A stretch of DNA of 27,783 bases from Cyanobacteria bacterium UBA11153 (GTDB lineage Bacteria; Cyanobacteriota; Cyanobacteriia; Cyanobacteriales; Coleofasciculaceae). The stretch covers positions 1-27,783 of the forward strand of contig DOIX01000155.1 in assembly GCA_003511885.1 (NCBI GenBank). The letters run 5' to 3'. Below the pieces are notes generated by a model. It did not search any database. It saw only the letters and a program-made list of their open reading frames with translations, and was not told the origin of the DNA. How positions within the stretch are numbered: the stretch's first letter is position 1; each line of letters begins with the position of its first letter. The translations under genes were made by a program, and so were the position numbers. Below, piece after piece: positions 8,245-16,946 of the stretch.

Positions 8245-8493
8245 ATGGCAGTAAAAGAACGAGTTGGTCTGGTAGTGAGCGACAAAATGAATAAAACCGT
8301 AGTTGTGGCTGTGGAAAACCGCTCTCCCCACCCCAAATACGGAAAAATTGTCGTCAAAACCAAGCGATACAAAGCCCACGACGAAGAAAATAAATGCAAA
8401 GAGGGCGATCGCGTTCGGATTCAGGAAACTAGACCCCTGAGCAAAACAAAGCGCTGGATAGTAGCTGAAATAATCGGTCAGAATTCAGATTAA
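8245..8493 (+). CDS. rpsQ: 30S ribosomal protein S17
   Basis: 82 residues, OB-fold primary binder of the 5' domain of 16S rRNA. Family features: [46 protein letters not shown]. The ATG start has GGAG about 10 nt upstream. It is closely linked to rpmC. Confidence 0.97.
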   Translation: MAVKERVGLVVSDKMNKTVVVAVENRSPHPKYGKIVVKTKRYKAHDEENKCKEGDRVRIQETRPLSKTKRWIVAEIIGQNSD

Positions 8494-8604
8494 TAGAATT
8501 GGGTTATTTGTTGTCTGTTATTTGTTAAGTTAAGAAACAAGCAATAACGAACAACCAAGAATGAACAACAAAGATAACTCAAAACTTTCTCATGGAGGTG
8601 GGAC

Positions 8605-8973
8605 GTGATTCAACAAGAAACTTACCTAAACGTTGCCGACAATAGCGGTGCCCGTAAACTAATGTGCATCCGTGTTTTGGGAGCAGGCAACCGCACGTAT
8701 GGCAGTGTAGGTGATGTAATTATTGCTGTGGTTAAAGATGCTATCCCCAACATGGCAATCAAAAAATCAGATGTGGTTAGAGCTGTGATCGTTCGTACTC
8801 GCAAGGGTTTGCGAAGAGACAGCGGTATGAGTATTCGTTTCGACGATAACGCAGCCGTGATCGTCAATGCTGATGGCAACCCCAGAGGAACCCGCGTTTT
8901 TGGCCCAGTAGCGCGGGAACTACGAGATAAAAACTTCACCAAAATTGTTTCCCTGGCACCGGAGGTAATCTGA
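8605..8973 (+). CDS. rplN: 50S ribosomal protein L14
   Basis: 122 residues, standard length. L14 forms part of inter-subunit bridge B8 and contacts L19 and 16S rRNA. Family features: [20 protein letters not shown] at the N-terminus and [20 protein letters not shown] near the end. The start is GTG with a strong GGAGGTGG site upstream. The stop overlaps the rplX start (TGATG), so translation is coupled. Confidence 0.98.
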   Translation: MIQQETYLNVADNSGARKLMCIRVLGAGNRTYGSVGDVIIAVVKDAIPNMAIKKSDVVRAVIVRTRKGLRRDSGMSIRFDDNAAVIVNADGNPRGTRVFGPVARELRDKNFTKIVSLAPEVI

Positions 8974-9332
8974 TGACAACTCAATTTAAGGGCAAGAATA
9001 ATCCCAGCACGAATCAGAAAATGCACGTCCGCAAAGGTGACACAGTGCAAGTGATTTCTGGACAAGATAAAGGCAAAGTAGGAGAAATCCTGAAAACTTT
9101 ACCTAAGAAAAGTATGGTGATTGTTAAAGGTGTCAACGTGAGAACTAAGCACGTTAAGCCTCAACAAGAAGGTGAAAGCGGTCAAATTACCACTTTTGAA
9201 GCGCCAATTCACAGTTCCAACGTTATGCTTTATTCCAATAAGCAAAAAATTGCTAGCCGGATCTGTTACACCTTTGACAAAGATGGTCGTAAGGTACGGA
9301 TGCTGAAAAAAACGGGTGAAATTATTGATTAA
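8973..9332 (+). CDS. rplX: 50S ribosomal protein L24
   Basis: 119 residues. L24 is an assembly initiator that binds the 5' end of 23S rRNA. A KOW motif is visible at about 20-40 ([18 protein letters not shown]), followed by [24 protein letters not shown] lies upstream inside rplN, and the ATG overlaps the rplN stop by one base. The first 15 residues are a short N-terminal extension. Confidence 0.97.
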   Translation: MTTQFKGKNNPSTNQKMHVRKGDTVQVISGQDKGKVGEILKTLPKKSMVIVKGVNVRTKHVKPQQEGESGQITTFEAPIHSSNVMLYSNKQKIASRICYTFDKDGRKVRMLKKTGEIID

Positions 9333-9532
9333 TTTGTGATGTTTTCTTGTTATTGGTTAGGGATGATTCGTTTTCTGTTTGCAGGTCTGGGGAGAAGCTT
9401 GATTGTTAAAACTCTACTGACAACCAATAAAAATCGAACGCAATCGTTAACAAGTAATAACAAACAAGCACAAATAATCAATAATCAAGAACAAGCCCCT
9501 GACCAAGCCCAGGGTAAAAAAGGACAAAAACC

Positions 9533-10078
9533 ATGACAGGACGACTGAAAACTCTCTATCAAGAAACCATAGTACCCAAACTCAAAGAGCAATTTAACTA
9601 CACAAACATCCATCAAGTTCCCAAAGTAGTTAAAATTACCGTAAACCGAGGTTTGGGAGAAGCATCTCAGAATGCCAAAGCGCTGGAGTCATCTTTGAGC
9701 GAACTGGCAGTCATCACCGGACAAAAACCAGTGGTAACCAGAGCTAAAAAAGCGATCGCCGGATTTAAAATTCGCGAAGGAATGCCTGTGGGGATGATGG
9801 TTACCTTACGATCGGATCGAATGTACTCTTTTCTCGATCGCTTAATTAACTTGGCGCTACCTAGAATTCGGGATTTCCGGGGAGTCAGTCCCAAAAGCTT
9901 CGATGGCAGAGGAAACTATACCCTTGGCATTCGAGAGCAACTTATTTTTCCTGAAGTAGAGTACGACAGTATCGATCAAATTCGTGGTATGGATATTTCC
10001 ATAATTACAACAGCAAAGACAGATGAAGAAGGTCGCGCTTTACTCAAAGAAATGGGAATGCCATTCCGGGAAAACTAA
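9533..10078 (+). CDS. rplE: 50S ribosomal protein L5
   Basis: 181 residues. L5 binds 5S rRNA and contacts P-site tRNA and S13 across the subunit interface. Family features: [20 protein letters not shown] at about 29-48, [40 protein letters not shown]. The start is ATG with a weak AAGGA upstream. rpsN, which follows rplE in many bacteria, is absent here, as usual in cyanobacteria. The 200-nt gap upstream contains a reading frame (9336-9536) judged spurious. Confidence 0.98.
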   Translation: MTGRLKTLYQETIVPKLKEQFNYTNIHQVPKVVKITVNRGLGEASQNAKALESSLSELAVITGQKPVVTRAKKAIAGFKIREGMPVGMMVTLRSDRMYSFLDRLINLALPRIRDFRGVSPKSFDGRGNYTLGIREQLIFPEVEYDSIDQIRGMDISIITTAKTDEEGRALLKEMGMPFREN

Positions 10079-10099
10079 AGCTCTAATAGGAAAGAACTA

Positions 10100-10501
10100 A
10101 TGCCAGCAAACGATACAATTTCAGATATGCTGACCCGCATTCGGAATGCGTGCTTGGTACGGCATCAAACAACCAACATACCCTCGACTAAAATGACTCG
10201 CTCTATTGCAAGAGTTTTGAAAGAGGAAGGATTTATTGCTGATTTTGAGGAAACAGGTGAAGGTATCCAAAAACACCTCGTCCTATCTCTGAAATACAAA
10301 GGCAAAAACCGCCAACCAATTATCAGAGCATTAAAGCGTGTCAGCAGACCAGGATTGCGGGTTTATAAAAACCGTAAAGAACTCCCTAAAGTTATGGGTG
10401 GCATTGGCATTGCGATCGTCTCTACCTCTAGTGGCATCATGACAGATAGAGAAGCCCGCCGTCAGGGAGTTGGCGGAGAAGTCCTTTGCTACATCTGGTA
10501 A
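10100..10501 (+). CDS. rpsH: 30S ribosomal protein S8
   Basis: 133 residues. S8 is a primary binder of the 16S rRNA central domain. In E. coli it also represses the spc operon by binding near rplE; no matching structure was recognised. Family features: [20 protein letters not shown] at the N-terminus and [20 protein letters not shown] near the C-terminus. AGGAAAG lies upstream of the ATG. Confidence 0.98.
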   Translation: MPANDTISDMLTRIRNACLVRHQTTNIPSTKMTRSIARVLKEEGFIADFEETGEGIQKHLVLSLKYKGKNRQPIIRALKRVSRPGLRVYKNRKELPKVMGGIGIAIVSTSSGIMTDREARRQGVGGEVLCYIW

Positions 10502-10512
10502 AAGAGGTAAGA

Positions 10513-10553
10513 GGCTAGAGGTTAGAGGTAAAGGCTAGAGGTTAGAGGCTAAA
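10513..10553 (+). repeat. GGCTAGA/GGTTAGA heptad array after rpsH
   Basis: Two near-copies of a 20-21 bp block reading GGCTAGA-GGTTAGA-GGTAAA and then GGCTAGA-GGTTAGA-GGCTAAA. This is a different sequence family but the same 7-nt register as the other gaps. Confidence 0.8.
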
Positions 10554-10576
10554 GGTATAATTTACCATTAATAAAC

Positions 10577-10624
10577 TGAAAACTCATTCCTCAAAACTCA
10601 TTCCTGAAAACTCGTTCCTCAAAA
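10577..10624 (+). repeat. 14-bp tandem array upstream of rplF
   Basis: TGAAAACTCATTCC, TCAAAACTCATTCC, TGAAAACTCGTTCC and a partial fourth copy. The unit length is again a multiple of seven. rplF follows with a normal AAGGAG site. Confidence 0.85.
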
Positions 10625-10653
10625 CTCAAAAATACAGAAGGAGAATTGAAGTA

Positions 10654-11193
10654 ATGTCGCGGATTGGCAAGCGCCCTATAGACATTCCCAATAAAGTAAC
10701 CGTTAGTATTAACGGTCAAGAAATTTTGGTCAAAGGGCCAAAAGGAGAGCTGCAACGGCTTTTGCCAGAGCAAGTTTCGGTTGAACAAGAAGGGGCACAG
10801 TTACAAGTATTGCGCCGGGATGAATCGAGAGTATCCCGTCAACGCCATGGTTTATCTCGCACCTTAGTCGCCAACATGGTGGAAGGAGTTTCCACAGGAT
10901 TTCAGAAACGATTGGAAATTCAGGGCGTTGGCTATCGCGCCCAAGTTCAAGGTCGGAATCTGATTCTTAATGTTGGTTACAGCAAACCTGTGGAAATTGT
11001 CCCTCCAGAAGGTATCCAAGTGGCAGTTGAAAACAATACCAATGTGGTTGTTAGTGGCATCGATAAAGAAGTTGTCGGTAATACTGCAGCCCGCATTCGT
11101 GCTGTCCGCCCACCAGAAGTCTATAAAGGCAAAGGTATCCGCTATGCCGGAGAAGTTGTCAGACGTAAAGTTGGTAAATCAGGTAAGAAGTAA
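10654..11193 (+). CDS. rplF: 50S ribosomal protein L6
   Basis: 179 residues, two tandem L6 folds. L6 lies near the factor-binding site by the sarcin-ricin loop. Family features: [17 protein letters not shown] at the N-terminus and [16 protein letters not shown] with the basic end [17 protein letters not shown] lies upstream of the ATG. Only 2 nt separate its stop from rplR. Confidence 0.98.
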   Translation: MSRIGKRPIDIPNKVTVSINGQEILVKGPKGELQRLLPEQVSVEQEGAQLQVLRRDESRVSRQRHGLSRTLVANMVEGVSTGFQKRLEIQGVGYRAQVQGRNLILNVGYSKPVEIVPPEGIQVAVENNTNVVVSGIDKEVVGNTAARIRAVRPPEVYKGKGIRYAGEVVRRKVGKSGKK

Positions 11194-11195
11194 AA

Positions 11196-11558
11196 ATGAA
11201 GTCTACTCGTAAACAATCAGTGCGCCGGAGACATCGCAGGATACGTCGCAAGGTGGAAGGAACAGCAGAAAGACCTCGTTTAGCAGTCTTTCGCTCCAAT
11301 CAACATATTTACGCCCAGATTATTGATGATAATCTCCAACATACCCTAGCTGCTGCTTCCACAGTAGACACAGATCTCAAGCCAGAATTAAAATCTGGCG
11401 CAACCTGTGAATCATCAGCCGCCGTGGGCAAGCTTATCGCCCAAAGAGCGATCGCTAAAGGTATCTCTAAGGTAGTATTCGATCGCGGTGGTAACATTTA
11501 CCATGGTCGAGTCAAATCCCTTGCCGAAGCTGCTCGCGAAGCTGGCCTTGATTTTTAG
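11196..11558 (+). CDS. rplR: 50S ribosomal protein L18
   Basis: 120 residues. L18 binds 5S rRNA in the central protuberance with L5. Family features: the basic N-terminus [34 protein letters not shown], and the end [20 protein letters not shown]. It follows rplF by 2 nt and is probably translationally coupled; its own Shine-Dalgarno is weak. Confidence 0.98.
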   Translation: MKSTRKQSVRRRHRRIRRKVEGTAERPRLAVFRSNQHIYAQIIDDNLQHTLAAASTVDTDLKPELKSGATCESSAAVGKLIAQRAIAKGISKVVFDRGGNIYHGRVKSLAEAAREAGLDF

Positions 11559-11614
11559 GGATTAGAGACTAGGGACTAAGGACTGGGAAATAGGGGCTAG
11601 GGGCTAGGAGCTAT
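11559..11614 (+). repeat. GGRCTAG heptad array after rplR
   Basis: Eight consecutive heptamers beginning right after the rplR stop: GGATTAG, AGACTAG, GGACTAA, GGACTGG, GAAATAG, GGGCTAG, GGGCTAG, GAGCTAT. Confidence 0.75.
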
Positions 11615-11633
11615 GATTAATAGTTAATGAACA

Positions 11634-11675
11634 ACTAGCAATTAGCAATTAGCAATTAGCAATTAGCAATTAGCA
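11634..11675 (+). repeat. ATTAGCA heptad array upstream of rpsE
   Basis: ACTAGCA followed by five perfect ATTAGCA copies. The rpsE ATG follows 6 nt later without a Shine-Dalgarno. The unit differs from the ACAACCA family, but the period and the position against a start codon are the same. Confidence 0.9.
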
Positions 11676-11681
11676 AATACT

Positions 11682-12203
11682 ATGACAAATCGTCGCAAAA
11701 CAAGCAGAGCTAAAGAAAAAGAAACGACATGGCAAGAACGGGTAATCCAAATTCGCCGGGTTAGCAAAGTCGTTAAGGGCGGTAAAAAATTGAGCTTCCG
11801 AGCTATTATCGTTGTTGGTAACGAGCGCGGTCAAGTTGGTGTTGGCGTTGGCAAAGCCAGCGATGTCATTGGTGCAGTACGGAAAGGCGTTGCTGATGCC
11901 AAAAAGCAATTAATCGATGTTCCTTTGACTAAATCTAATTCCATTCCTCATCCATCCAGCGGGATGGCTGTTGGTGCAAAAGTCATGGTTAGACCAGCTT
12001 CACCAGGAACAGGCGTAATTGCGGGTGGCGCAGTACGAACAGTGTTGGAATTGGCAGGAGTTCGCAATATCTTGGCAAAACAACTTGGTTCAAATAATCC
12101 ATTGAACAATGCAAGAGCTGCAATTAATGCTCTTGATTCTCTAAGGACTTTTGCGGAAGTAGCCGAAGAAAGAGGCGTACCTGTTGATAGATTATACGGT
12201 TAG
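11682..12203 (+). CDS. rpsE: 30S ribosomal protein S5
   Basis: 173 residues. S5 contributes to decoding accuracy and mRNA unwinding and is the spectinomycin-resistance locus in E. coli. The double-stranded RNA-binding-type N-domain ([20 protein letters not shown]) precedes a GHKL-like C-domain ([20 protein letters not shown]). The start is ATG directly after an ATTAGCA array. rpmD (L30), which follows rpsE in many bacteria, is absent, as in other cyanobacteria. Confidence 0.98.
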   Translation: MTNRRKTSRAKEKETTWQERVIQIRRVSKVVKGGKKLSFRAIIVVGNERGQVGVGVGKASDVIGAVRKGVADAKKQLIDVPLTKSNSIPHPSSGMAVGAKVMVRPASPGTGVIAGGAVRTVLELAGVRNILAKQLGSNNPLNNARAAINALDSLRTFAEVAEERGVPVDRLYG

Positions 12204-12360
12204 TTGTTGTGAGTTATTTGTTGTTAGTTTTGGATTGTTTTTTGATTAGTTGTTTGCCAAAAATCAAGAGACGGCAAGCAACAACAAAGAAGTGGCAAGA
12301 GGAGCAATTACATACCAATGACCAATTAGTCATTAGTCCTTAGTCTTTTGTTTAAAAGCA

Positions 12361-12444
12361 ACAACCAATAACCAATGACCAACAACCAATGACCAACAAC
12401 CAATAACCAATGACTTATAACCAACAACCAACAACCAACAACCA
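12361..12444 (+). repeat. 12-heptad array upstream of rplO
   Basis: Exactly 84 nt = 12 heptamers in unbroken register (ACAACCA, ATAACCA, ATGACCA, ACAACCA, ATGACCA, ACAACCA, ATAACCA, ATGACTT, ATAACCA, ACAACCA x3), then ATT and the rplO ATG. G/T-rich sequence TGTTGTGAGTTATTTGTTG lies at the gap start near 12206-12224. The length equals the array before rplD. Confidence 0.9.
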
Positions 12445-12447
12445 ATT

Positions 12448-12897
12448 ATGAGACTACACGATCTAGCACCCCAAAAAGGGTCAAAAAAACGCAAACGTCG
12501 CCTCGGACGTGGGATCAGCGCTGGTCAAGGCGCTAGTAGCGGGAAAGGGATGCGGGGGCAAAAATCTCGGTCAGGTGGCAGCACAAGACCAGGATTTGAA
12601 GGTGGTCAAATGCCCTTGTATCGCCGTCTGCCCAAGCTAAAGCACTTTACTGTCATCAATCGAAAACATTACACTACAATCAACGTAGGTAAGTTGCGAT
12701 CGCTACCTGCCAATACAGAGGTAACTTTGGCCTCATTGATGGAGGCAGGTATTGTCACAACTAACGATGGACCCTTGAAAATGTTAGGTGATGGGGAGCT
12801 GACCACACCCTTAAGCGTTAAAGCCGCTGCCTTCACGGCTGGTGCCCGCAAAAAAATAGAGGCTGCTGGTGGTAGTTGTGAAGTAGTTAATGCTTAA
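12448..12897 (+). CDS. rplO: 50S ribosomal protein L15
   Basis: 149 residues. L15 is a late-assembly 50S protein with a long basic N-terminal extension into rRNA. Family features: [60 protein letters not shown]. The start is ATG just after the heptad array and has no Shine-Dalgarno. It follows rpsE because L30 is absent. Confidence 0.98.
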   Translation: MRLHDLAPQKGSKKRKRRLGRGISAGQGASSGKGMRGQKSRSGGSTRPGFEGGQMPLYRRLPKLKHFTVINRKHYTTINVGKLRSLPANTEVTLASLMEAGIVTTNDGPLKMLGDGELTTPLSVKAAAFTAGARKKIEAAGGSCEVVNA

Positions 12898-12968
12898 AAG
12901 CTTTACAGGGGTAAACAAGTCGCTTTTCTTCCCATCATCATCCCCCATCCTCTTTTAGGTAGCCCCTT

Positions 12969-14309
12969 ATGGTCGTTAGTCGAGATAAAACCCCAACCGC
13001 TCAAGAAACATTTATGCAGATGGCACAAGCTGCTGGCCTTAGAGGTCGGCTGCTTGTCACTGTTGGTCTGTTGATTGTAGCTCGCTTCGGGATCTATTTG
13101 CCAGTACCCGGAATTGACAGAGCCAAGTTTTCACAAGATGTGCAAAATAGCCCAATTATCGGATTTTTAGATATTTTTTCCGGTGGCGGTATTTCGGCAT
13201 TGGGGATTTTTGCTCTGGGAATTTTACCCTATATTAATGCTTCAATCATTCTCCAACTTCTCACAGCCGCCCTGCCCTCTCTGGAAAATTTACAGAAGAA
13301 TGAAGGAGAAGCAGGCAGACGGAAAATTTCTCAGATTACCCGTTATGTCTCTGTTGGTTGGGCTGTAGTCCAAAGTATTGGGATCGCTCTCTGGCTTCAG
13401 AACTATGCTAATGCTCCTGGTATAGTATTTGCGATCGAAACTATATTGGCTCTTACCGCAGGCTCTATGTTTGTCATGTGGGTGTCGGAGTTAATTACGG
13501 AGCGAGGTATTGGAAATGGAGCTTCTCTATTAATTTTCCTCAATATTGTGGCATCTTTGCCTCGCACTTTGGGTCAAACTATTGAACTGGCTCAAACAGG
13601 TGGTAGAGAAATGGTGGGGAAAGTAGTACTTCTGTTGATCGTTTTCTTGGTAATGATTGTCGGGATCGTCTTTGTCCAAGAAGGAACCCGTCGCATCCCC
13701 ATTATCTCAGCTCGACGGCAAGTGGGAAAACGACTATACCGAGAACGTACTAGTTATCTGCCGTTACGACTAAATCAAGGTGGTGTGATGCCGATTATCT
13801 TTGCCTCGGCTGTCTTGTTTTTACCACAATCTTTGGCTGGCTTCACTGGTGGTGAAGGAAGTAATCAATTTTTAGCAGGCGTTAGCAAAACATTGGCTCA
13901 GGTTTCAAATTATCTAAATCCTAGCGGGCCAACTCCTTGGTTGTATGCCTTGGTCTATTTAGTTTTGATTGTCTTCTTCAGCTATTTCTACTCATCCCTG
14001 ATTGTTAACCCAGTTGATATGTCCCAAAATCTCAAGAAAATGGGAGCAAGTATTCCAGGTATTCGTCCAGGAAAGGCAACCAGTGATTATGTAGAAAGGG
14101 TTTTGAATCGACTAACGTTTTTGGGAGCAATTTTCTTGGGATTGGTAGCTGTTGTACCGACGGCTGTGGAAAGTGCTACTAAAGTCACCACATTTCGAGG
14201 ATTGGGAGCAACATCTTTACTGATTTTGGTGGGTGTGGCAATTGACACAGCCAAGCAAATTCAGACTTATGTGATTTCTCAACGCTACGAAGGTATGGTT
14301 AAACAGTAA
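12969..14309 (+). CDS. secY: Preprotein translocase subunit SecY
   Basis: 446 residues, ten predicted membrane helices. SecY forms the protein-conducting channel of the Sec translocon with SecE and SecG; cyanobacteria use it in plasma and thylakoid membranes. Family motifs: FGIYLPVPGID at about 39-49, LGILPYINASIILQLL in the region of the second helix, ITERGIGNGASLLIF in the middle, and PGIRPGKATSDYVERVLNRL in a late cytosolic loop. The start is ATG with only a weak upstream AGG. Placement between rplO and adk is the conserved arrangement. Confidence 0.98.
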   Translation: MVVSRDKTPTAQETFMQMAQAAGLRGRLLVTVGLLIVARFGIYLPVPGIDRAKFSQDVQNSPIIGFLDIFSGGGISALGIFALGILPYINASIILQLLTAALPSLENLQKNEGEAGRRKISQITRYVSVGWAVVQSIGIALWLQNYANAPGIVFAIETILALTAGSMFVMWVSELITERGIGNGASLLIFLNIVASLPRTLGQTIELAQTGGREMVGKVVLLLIVFLVMIVGIVFVQEGTRRIPIISARRQVGKRLYRERTSYLPLRLNQGGVMPIIFASAVLFLPQSLAGFTGGEGSNQFLAGVSKTLAQVSNYLNPSGPTPWLYALVYLVLIVFFSYFYSSLIVNPVDMSQNLKKMGASIPGIRPGKATSDYVERVLNRLTFLGAIFLGLVAVVPTAVESATKVTTFRGLGATSLLILVGVAIDTAKQIQTYVISQRYEGMVKQ

Positions 14310-14317
14310 AACAGTTA

Positions 14318-14380
14318 GGAGTTGGTTATTGGTTGTATGTTGTTGGTTATTATTTGTTGGTTGTATGTTGTTAGTTGTCC
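14318..14380 (+). repeat. GTTGTTR heptad array after secY
   Basis: Nine heptamers in register: GGAGTTG, GTTATTG, GTTGTAT, GTTGTTG, GTTATTA, TTTGTTG, GTTGTAT, GTTGTTA, GTTGTCC. The later part of the gap is A-rich (about 14390-14494) and leads to the adk start. Confidence 0.85.
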
Positions 14381-14494
14381 AATAAGTATTGGATAAAAAA
14401 TTAACTAATGACCAAGCCAGTAAAAAAACACAAAGAACAATGAAATAATGACCAACCCCCTAAAAAACCAAAAAGGACAAAGAACAACAAACGA

Positions 14495-15061
14495 ATGAAA
14501 AGATTAATCTTTTTAGGCCCCCCCGGAGCAGGAAAAGGAACCCAAGCTCAACTCTTAGCAGCTTCATTGAATATCCCACATATTTCTACCGGTGATATTT
14601 TACGTGCGGCGATCGCTAATTCAACTCCTCTCGGTGCTAAAGCTCAGTCTTATATGGATCGGGGGGAGTTAGTTCCTGATGAGTTGATTCTGGATTTAAT
14701 CCAGGAACGTCTGAGTCAACCCGATACCCAACGCGGTTGGATTTTAGACGGTTTCCCCCGCAATGTCAGCCAAGCCTCTTTCTTAACTGATTTGTTAGCC
14801 CAGTTAAATCAAACTTGCGATTATGCGATCGATCTGGAAGTTCCTGATGAGGTGTTAATCGAAAGACTCCTCCTAAGAGGACGTAAGGATGACAATCGAG
14901 AAACAATTAGCAGGCGTTTGGAAGTCTACCGGGAGGAGACAGCACCAGTGATCGGGTTCTATAAAGACAGATCCGCCTTAAAATCGATTAATGGCAATCG
15001 TCATCTTGATGAAGTTGCCCAGTCTCTCCAAGATCTTCTCCAAACCCCCTCCCTAACATGA
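14495..15061 (+). CDS. adk: Adenylate kinase, short form
   Basis: 188 residues. It catalyses ATP + AMP = 2 ADP. The P-loop GPPGAGKGT is at 8-16, the AMP-site region STGDILR at 31-37, and DGFPRN at 85-90. The lid is short ([14 protein letters not shown] at about 128-141) and has no zinc-binding cysteines, so this is the short-lid type seen in cyanobacteria and lacks the 27-residue lid insert. The start is ATG with only a weak GGA upstream. Confidence 0.97.
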   Translation: MKRLIFLGPPGAGKGTQAQLLAASLNIPHISTGDILRAAIANSTPLGAKAQSYMDRGELVPDELILDLIQERLSQPDTQRGWILDGFPRNVSQASFLTDLLAQLNQTCDYAIDLEVPDEVLIERLLLRGRKDDNRETISRRLEVYREETAPVIGFYKDRSALKSINGNRHLDEVAQSLQDLLQTPSLT

Positions 15062-15237
15062 CAATCTCTGTGCCAAAGCAGCTAAAACAAAAGAGGTAAG
15101 GGCAAAAGGACAAGGATATTCTCCATTTCCGACTGGTTTGACCACAGATTTGATAAAATATGTTAAGTTCTTCTGGACAAAGATCCAGTATTCTGAATTC
15201 CATTTTGAGTGGTGAACCTGAGTGAGGTGATAACAAA

Positions 15238-15462
15238 TTGTCTAAACAAGACCTAATTGAAATGGAAGGGACGGTGACGGAATCGTTGCCTAACGCAATG
15301 TTTAGAGTAGATCTAGATAATGGCTTCAATGTCCTTGCCCATATTTCCGGTAAAATTCGCCGTAACTATATCAAGATCCTACCTGGAGATCGGGTCAAAG
15401 TTGAACTAACCCCTTACGATCTATCCAAAGGCAGAATTACCTATCGGCTGCGTAAAAAATAA
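15238..15462 (+). CDS. infA: Translation initiation factor IF-1
   Basis: 74 residues, OB-fold. IF-1 occupies the 30S A site during initiation and assists IF-2 and IF-3. The sequence [20 protein letters not shown] is the family N-terminus, with [20 protein letters not shown] near the end. The start codon is TTG, supported by GAGGTGA about 6 nt upstream and by exact family length. A weak start could limit IF-1 synthesis, but this is inference. Confidence 0.97.
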   Translation: MSKQDLIEMEGTVTESLPNAMFRVDLDNGFNVLAHISGKIRRNYIKILPGDRVKVELTPYDLSKGRITYRLRKK

Positions 15463-15501
15463 GGTACAGAAGAGCTTATTGTTATTGTCAACTTTAATTG
15501 T

Positions 15502-15531
15502 TTGACAACATACTTGAGAAAGTGATATAAT
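15502..15531 (+). promoter_or_regulatory. Consensus internal promoter before rpmJ
   Basis: TTGACA (15502-15507) and TATAAT (15526-15531), both perfect consensus, are separated by 18 nt and point at rpmJ-rpsM-rpsK-rpoA-rplQ. This would let the alpha-operon half be transcribed independently of the rplC promoter. Confidence 0.7.
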
Positions 15532-15603
15532 AATGTGCTTGCACTCTTGCCAAAAAAACGGGGGTTCCACAGCCCACATTTTTGCTGAATTTTCCTAATA
15601 CTC

Positions 15604-15717
15604 ATGAAAGTTAGAGCATCCGTCCGAAAAATCTGTGAAAAGTGCCGCGTCATTAAACGTCGCGGTCGAGTCATGGTAATCTGTCAAAATCCCAAACACA
15701 AACAGCGTCAGGGGTAG
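15604..15717 (+). CDS. rpmJ: 50S ribosomal protein L36
   Basis: 37 residues. It keeps the zinc-ribbon ligands C11, C14, C27 and H32 (CEKC at 11-14, then CQNPKH), so it is the zinc-binding form. L36 stabilises 23S rRNA near the factor-binding stalk. The start is ATG with no obvious Shine-Dalgarno, about 70 nt downstream of the consensus promoter. Its position between infA and rpsM is the conserved one. Confidence 0.96.
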   Translation: MKVRASVRKICEKCRVIKRRGRVMVICQNPKHKQRQG

Positions 15718-15818
15718 TCAATCTACCTACTCTCAGAAAGACTGTTGATGTTTGAGTCACTGTTAAATAAACTCAAATTCAGTTGTAGCACAAAACAAAG
15801 AAGAGGGAGAATTAAGGC

Positions 15819-16202
15819 GTGGCGAGGATTGCCAGTGTAGACCTGCCGCGCGATAAGCGCGTCGAAATCGGTCTAACCTACATATATGGAATTGGTCTGT
15901 CTCGATCTCAAGAAATTTTGAAAGCCACAGGTGTCAATCCAGATACTCGTGTCAAAGATCTAACAGATGCCGATGTAGCTGCTCTCAGAGTAGCCGTAGA
16001 AACAAACTATCAGGTTGAGGGAGATTTGAGGCGCTGGGAGGCAATGAATATTAAGCGCCTCATTGATATTGGTACCTATCGCGGTCGTCGCCATCGATTA
16101 GGACTGCCCGTGCGGGGACAACGAACTCGCACCAATGGCAGAACCCGTAGAGGTCGCCGCGTTACCATCGCTGGTAAGAAAAAGGCACCAGCTAAGAAGT
16201 AA
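15819..16202 (+). CDS. rpsM: 30S ribosomal protein S13
   Basis: 127 residues. S13 in the 30S head contacts S19, L5 and the P-site tRNA. Family features: [20 protein letters not shown] at the N-terminus, the helix-hairpin-helix region [18 protein letters not shown], and [20 protein letters not shown] near the basic tail. The start is GTG, with GAGGGAG upstream. Confidence 0.98.
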   Translation: MARIASVDLPRDKRVEIGLTYIYGIGLSRSQEILKATGVNPDTRVKDLTDADVAALRVAVETNYQVEGDLRRWEAMNIKRLIDIGTYRGRRHRLGLPVRGQRTRTNGRTRRGRRVTIAGKKKAPAKK

Positions 16203-16269
16203 TACTTCATCATCCCATCTCTCAATCCAATGAGTTTTGGAAATCACTAACAAAGTCAACTAAAGCGAC

Positions 16270-16662
16270 ATGGCGCGACCAACTAAAAAAACTGGTACAA
16301 AAAAGCAGAAACGCAACGTCCCTAACGGAGTGGCTTTCATCCAGTCTACCTTCAACAACACAATCGTCACGATCGCTGATACCAGAGGCGACGTGGTTTC
16401 ATGGGCATCAGCCGGATCCAGCGGCTTTAAAGGAGCAAAAAAAGGTACGCCTTTTGCCGCCCAAACAGCCGCTGACGGTGCCGCGCGGCGAGCCATGGAT
16501 CAAGGAATGCGTCAAATTGAAGTGATGGTGAGCGGTCCGGGTGCGGGACGAGAAACCGCGATTCGGGCACTACAAGGGGCAGGGCTGGAAATCACCCTGA
16601 TTCGGGATGTCACCCCCATTCCCCATAACGGCTGTCGTCCCCCGAAGCGACGCAGAGTTTAG
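16270..16662 (+). CDS. rpsK: 30S ribosomal protein S11
   Basis: 130 residues. S11 lies on the 30S platform and shapes the E-site mRNA path. Family features: [20 protein letters not shown] at about 19-38 and the C-terminal signature [19 protein letters not shown]. The start is ATG; no Shine-Dalgarno was seen. It is 67 nt downstream of rpsM. Confidence 0.98.
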   Translation: MARPTKKTGTKKQKRNVPNGVAFIQSTFNNTIVTIADTRGDVVSWASAGSSGFKGAKKGTPFAAQTAADGAARRAMDQGMRQIEVMVSGPGAGRETAIRALQGAGLEITLIRDVTPIPHNGCRPPKRRRV

Positions 16663-16927
16663 AAAAGTAAGTAGATGGGAATTGGAAATTAGCACGAGGT
16701 GGCAATATAGTTTTTGGGATCTAATTTTGGGTCTAATTAAAAATATTAGTTCACCCAGCCAGTTGACAGTCCCCATTCTCGTTTTTCAACAACTGTCAGC
16801 TAGAAATTGTTTTAGACCAAACCAACCAGATTAGCTCTTAAATTGCGGGTCGATTGCACCAGATTTTCAGTCAGGAGTAAAATTTTCCGCAAATCTACTT
16901 AAGTGCTTTGGGTAGGGTTCTATAAAT

Positions 16928-16934
16928 AAGGAGG
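16928..16934 (+). promoter_or_regulatory. Strong Shine-Dalgarno of rpoA
   Basis: AAGGAGG 12 nt before the GTG, followed by a second GGAGG-like run. It supports the GTG at 16947. Confidence 0.6.
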
Positions 16935-16946
16935 GAGGTCACGGGA

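Noticed and set aside
9336..9536. 66-codon plus-strand frame between rplX and rplE, stop overlapping the rplE ATG
   Set aside because: The second half is Asn/Gln-rich repeat-type sequence (LTSNNKQAQIINNQEQ), there is no family match, and it fills exactly the repeat-bearing gap; overlap with rplE looks accidental.
10079..10099. A missing rpsN between rplE and rpsH as a deletion
   Set aside because: Absence of rpsN here, and of rpmD after rpsE, is the normal cyanobacterial arrangement rather than a loss in this strain.
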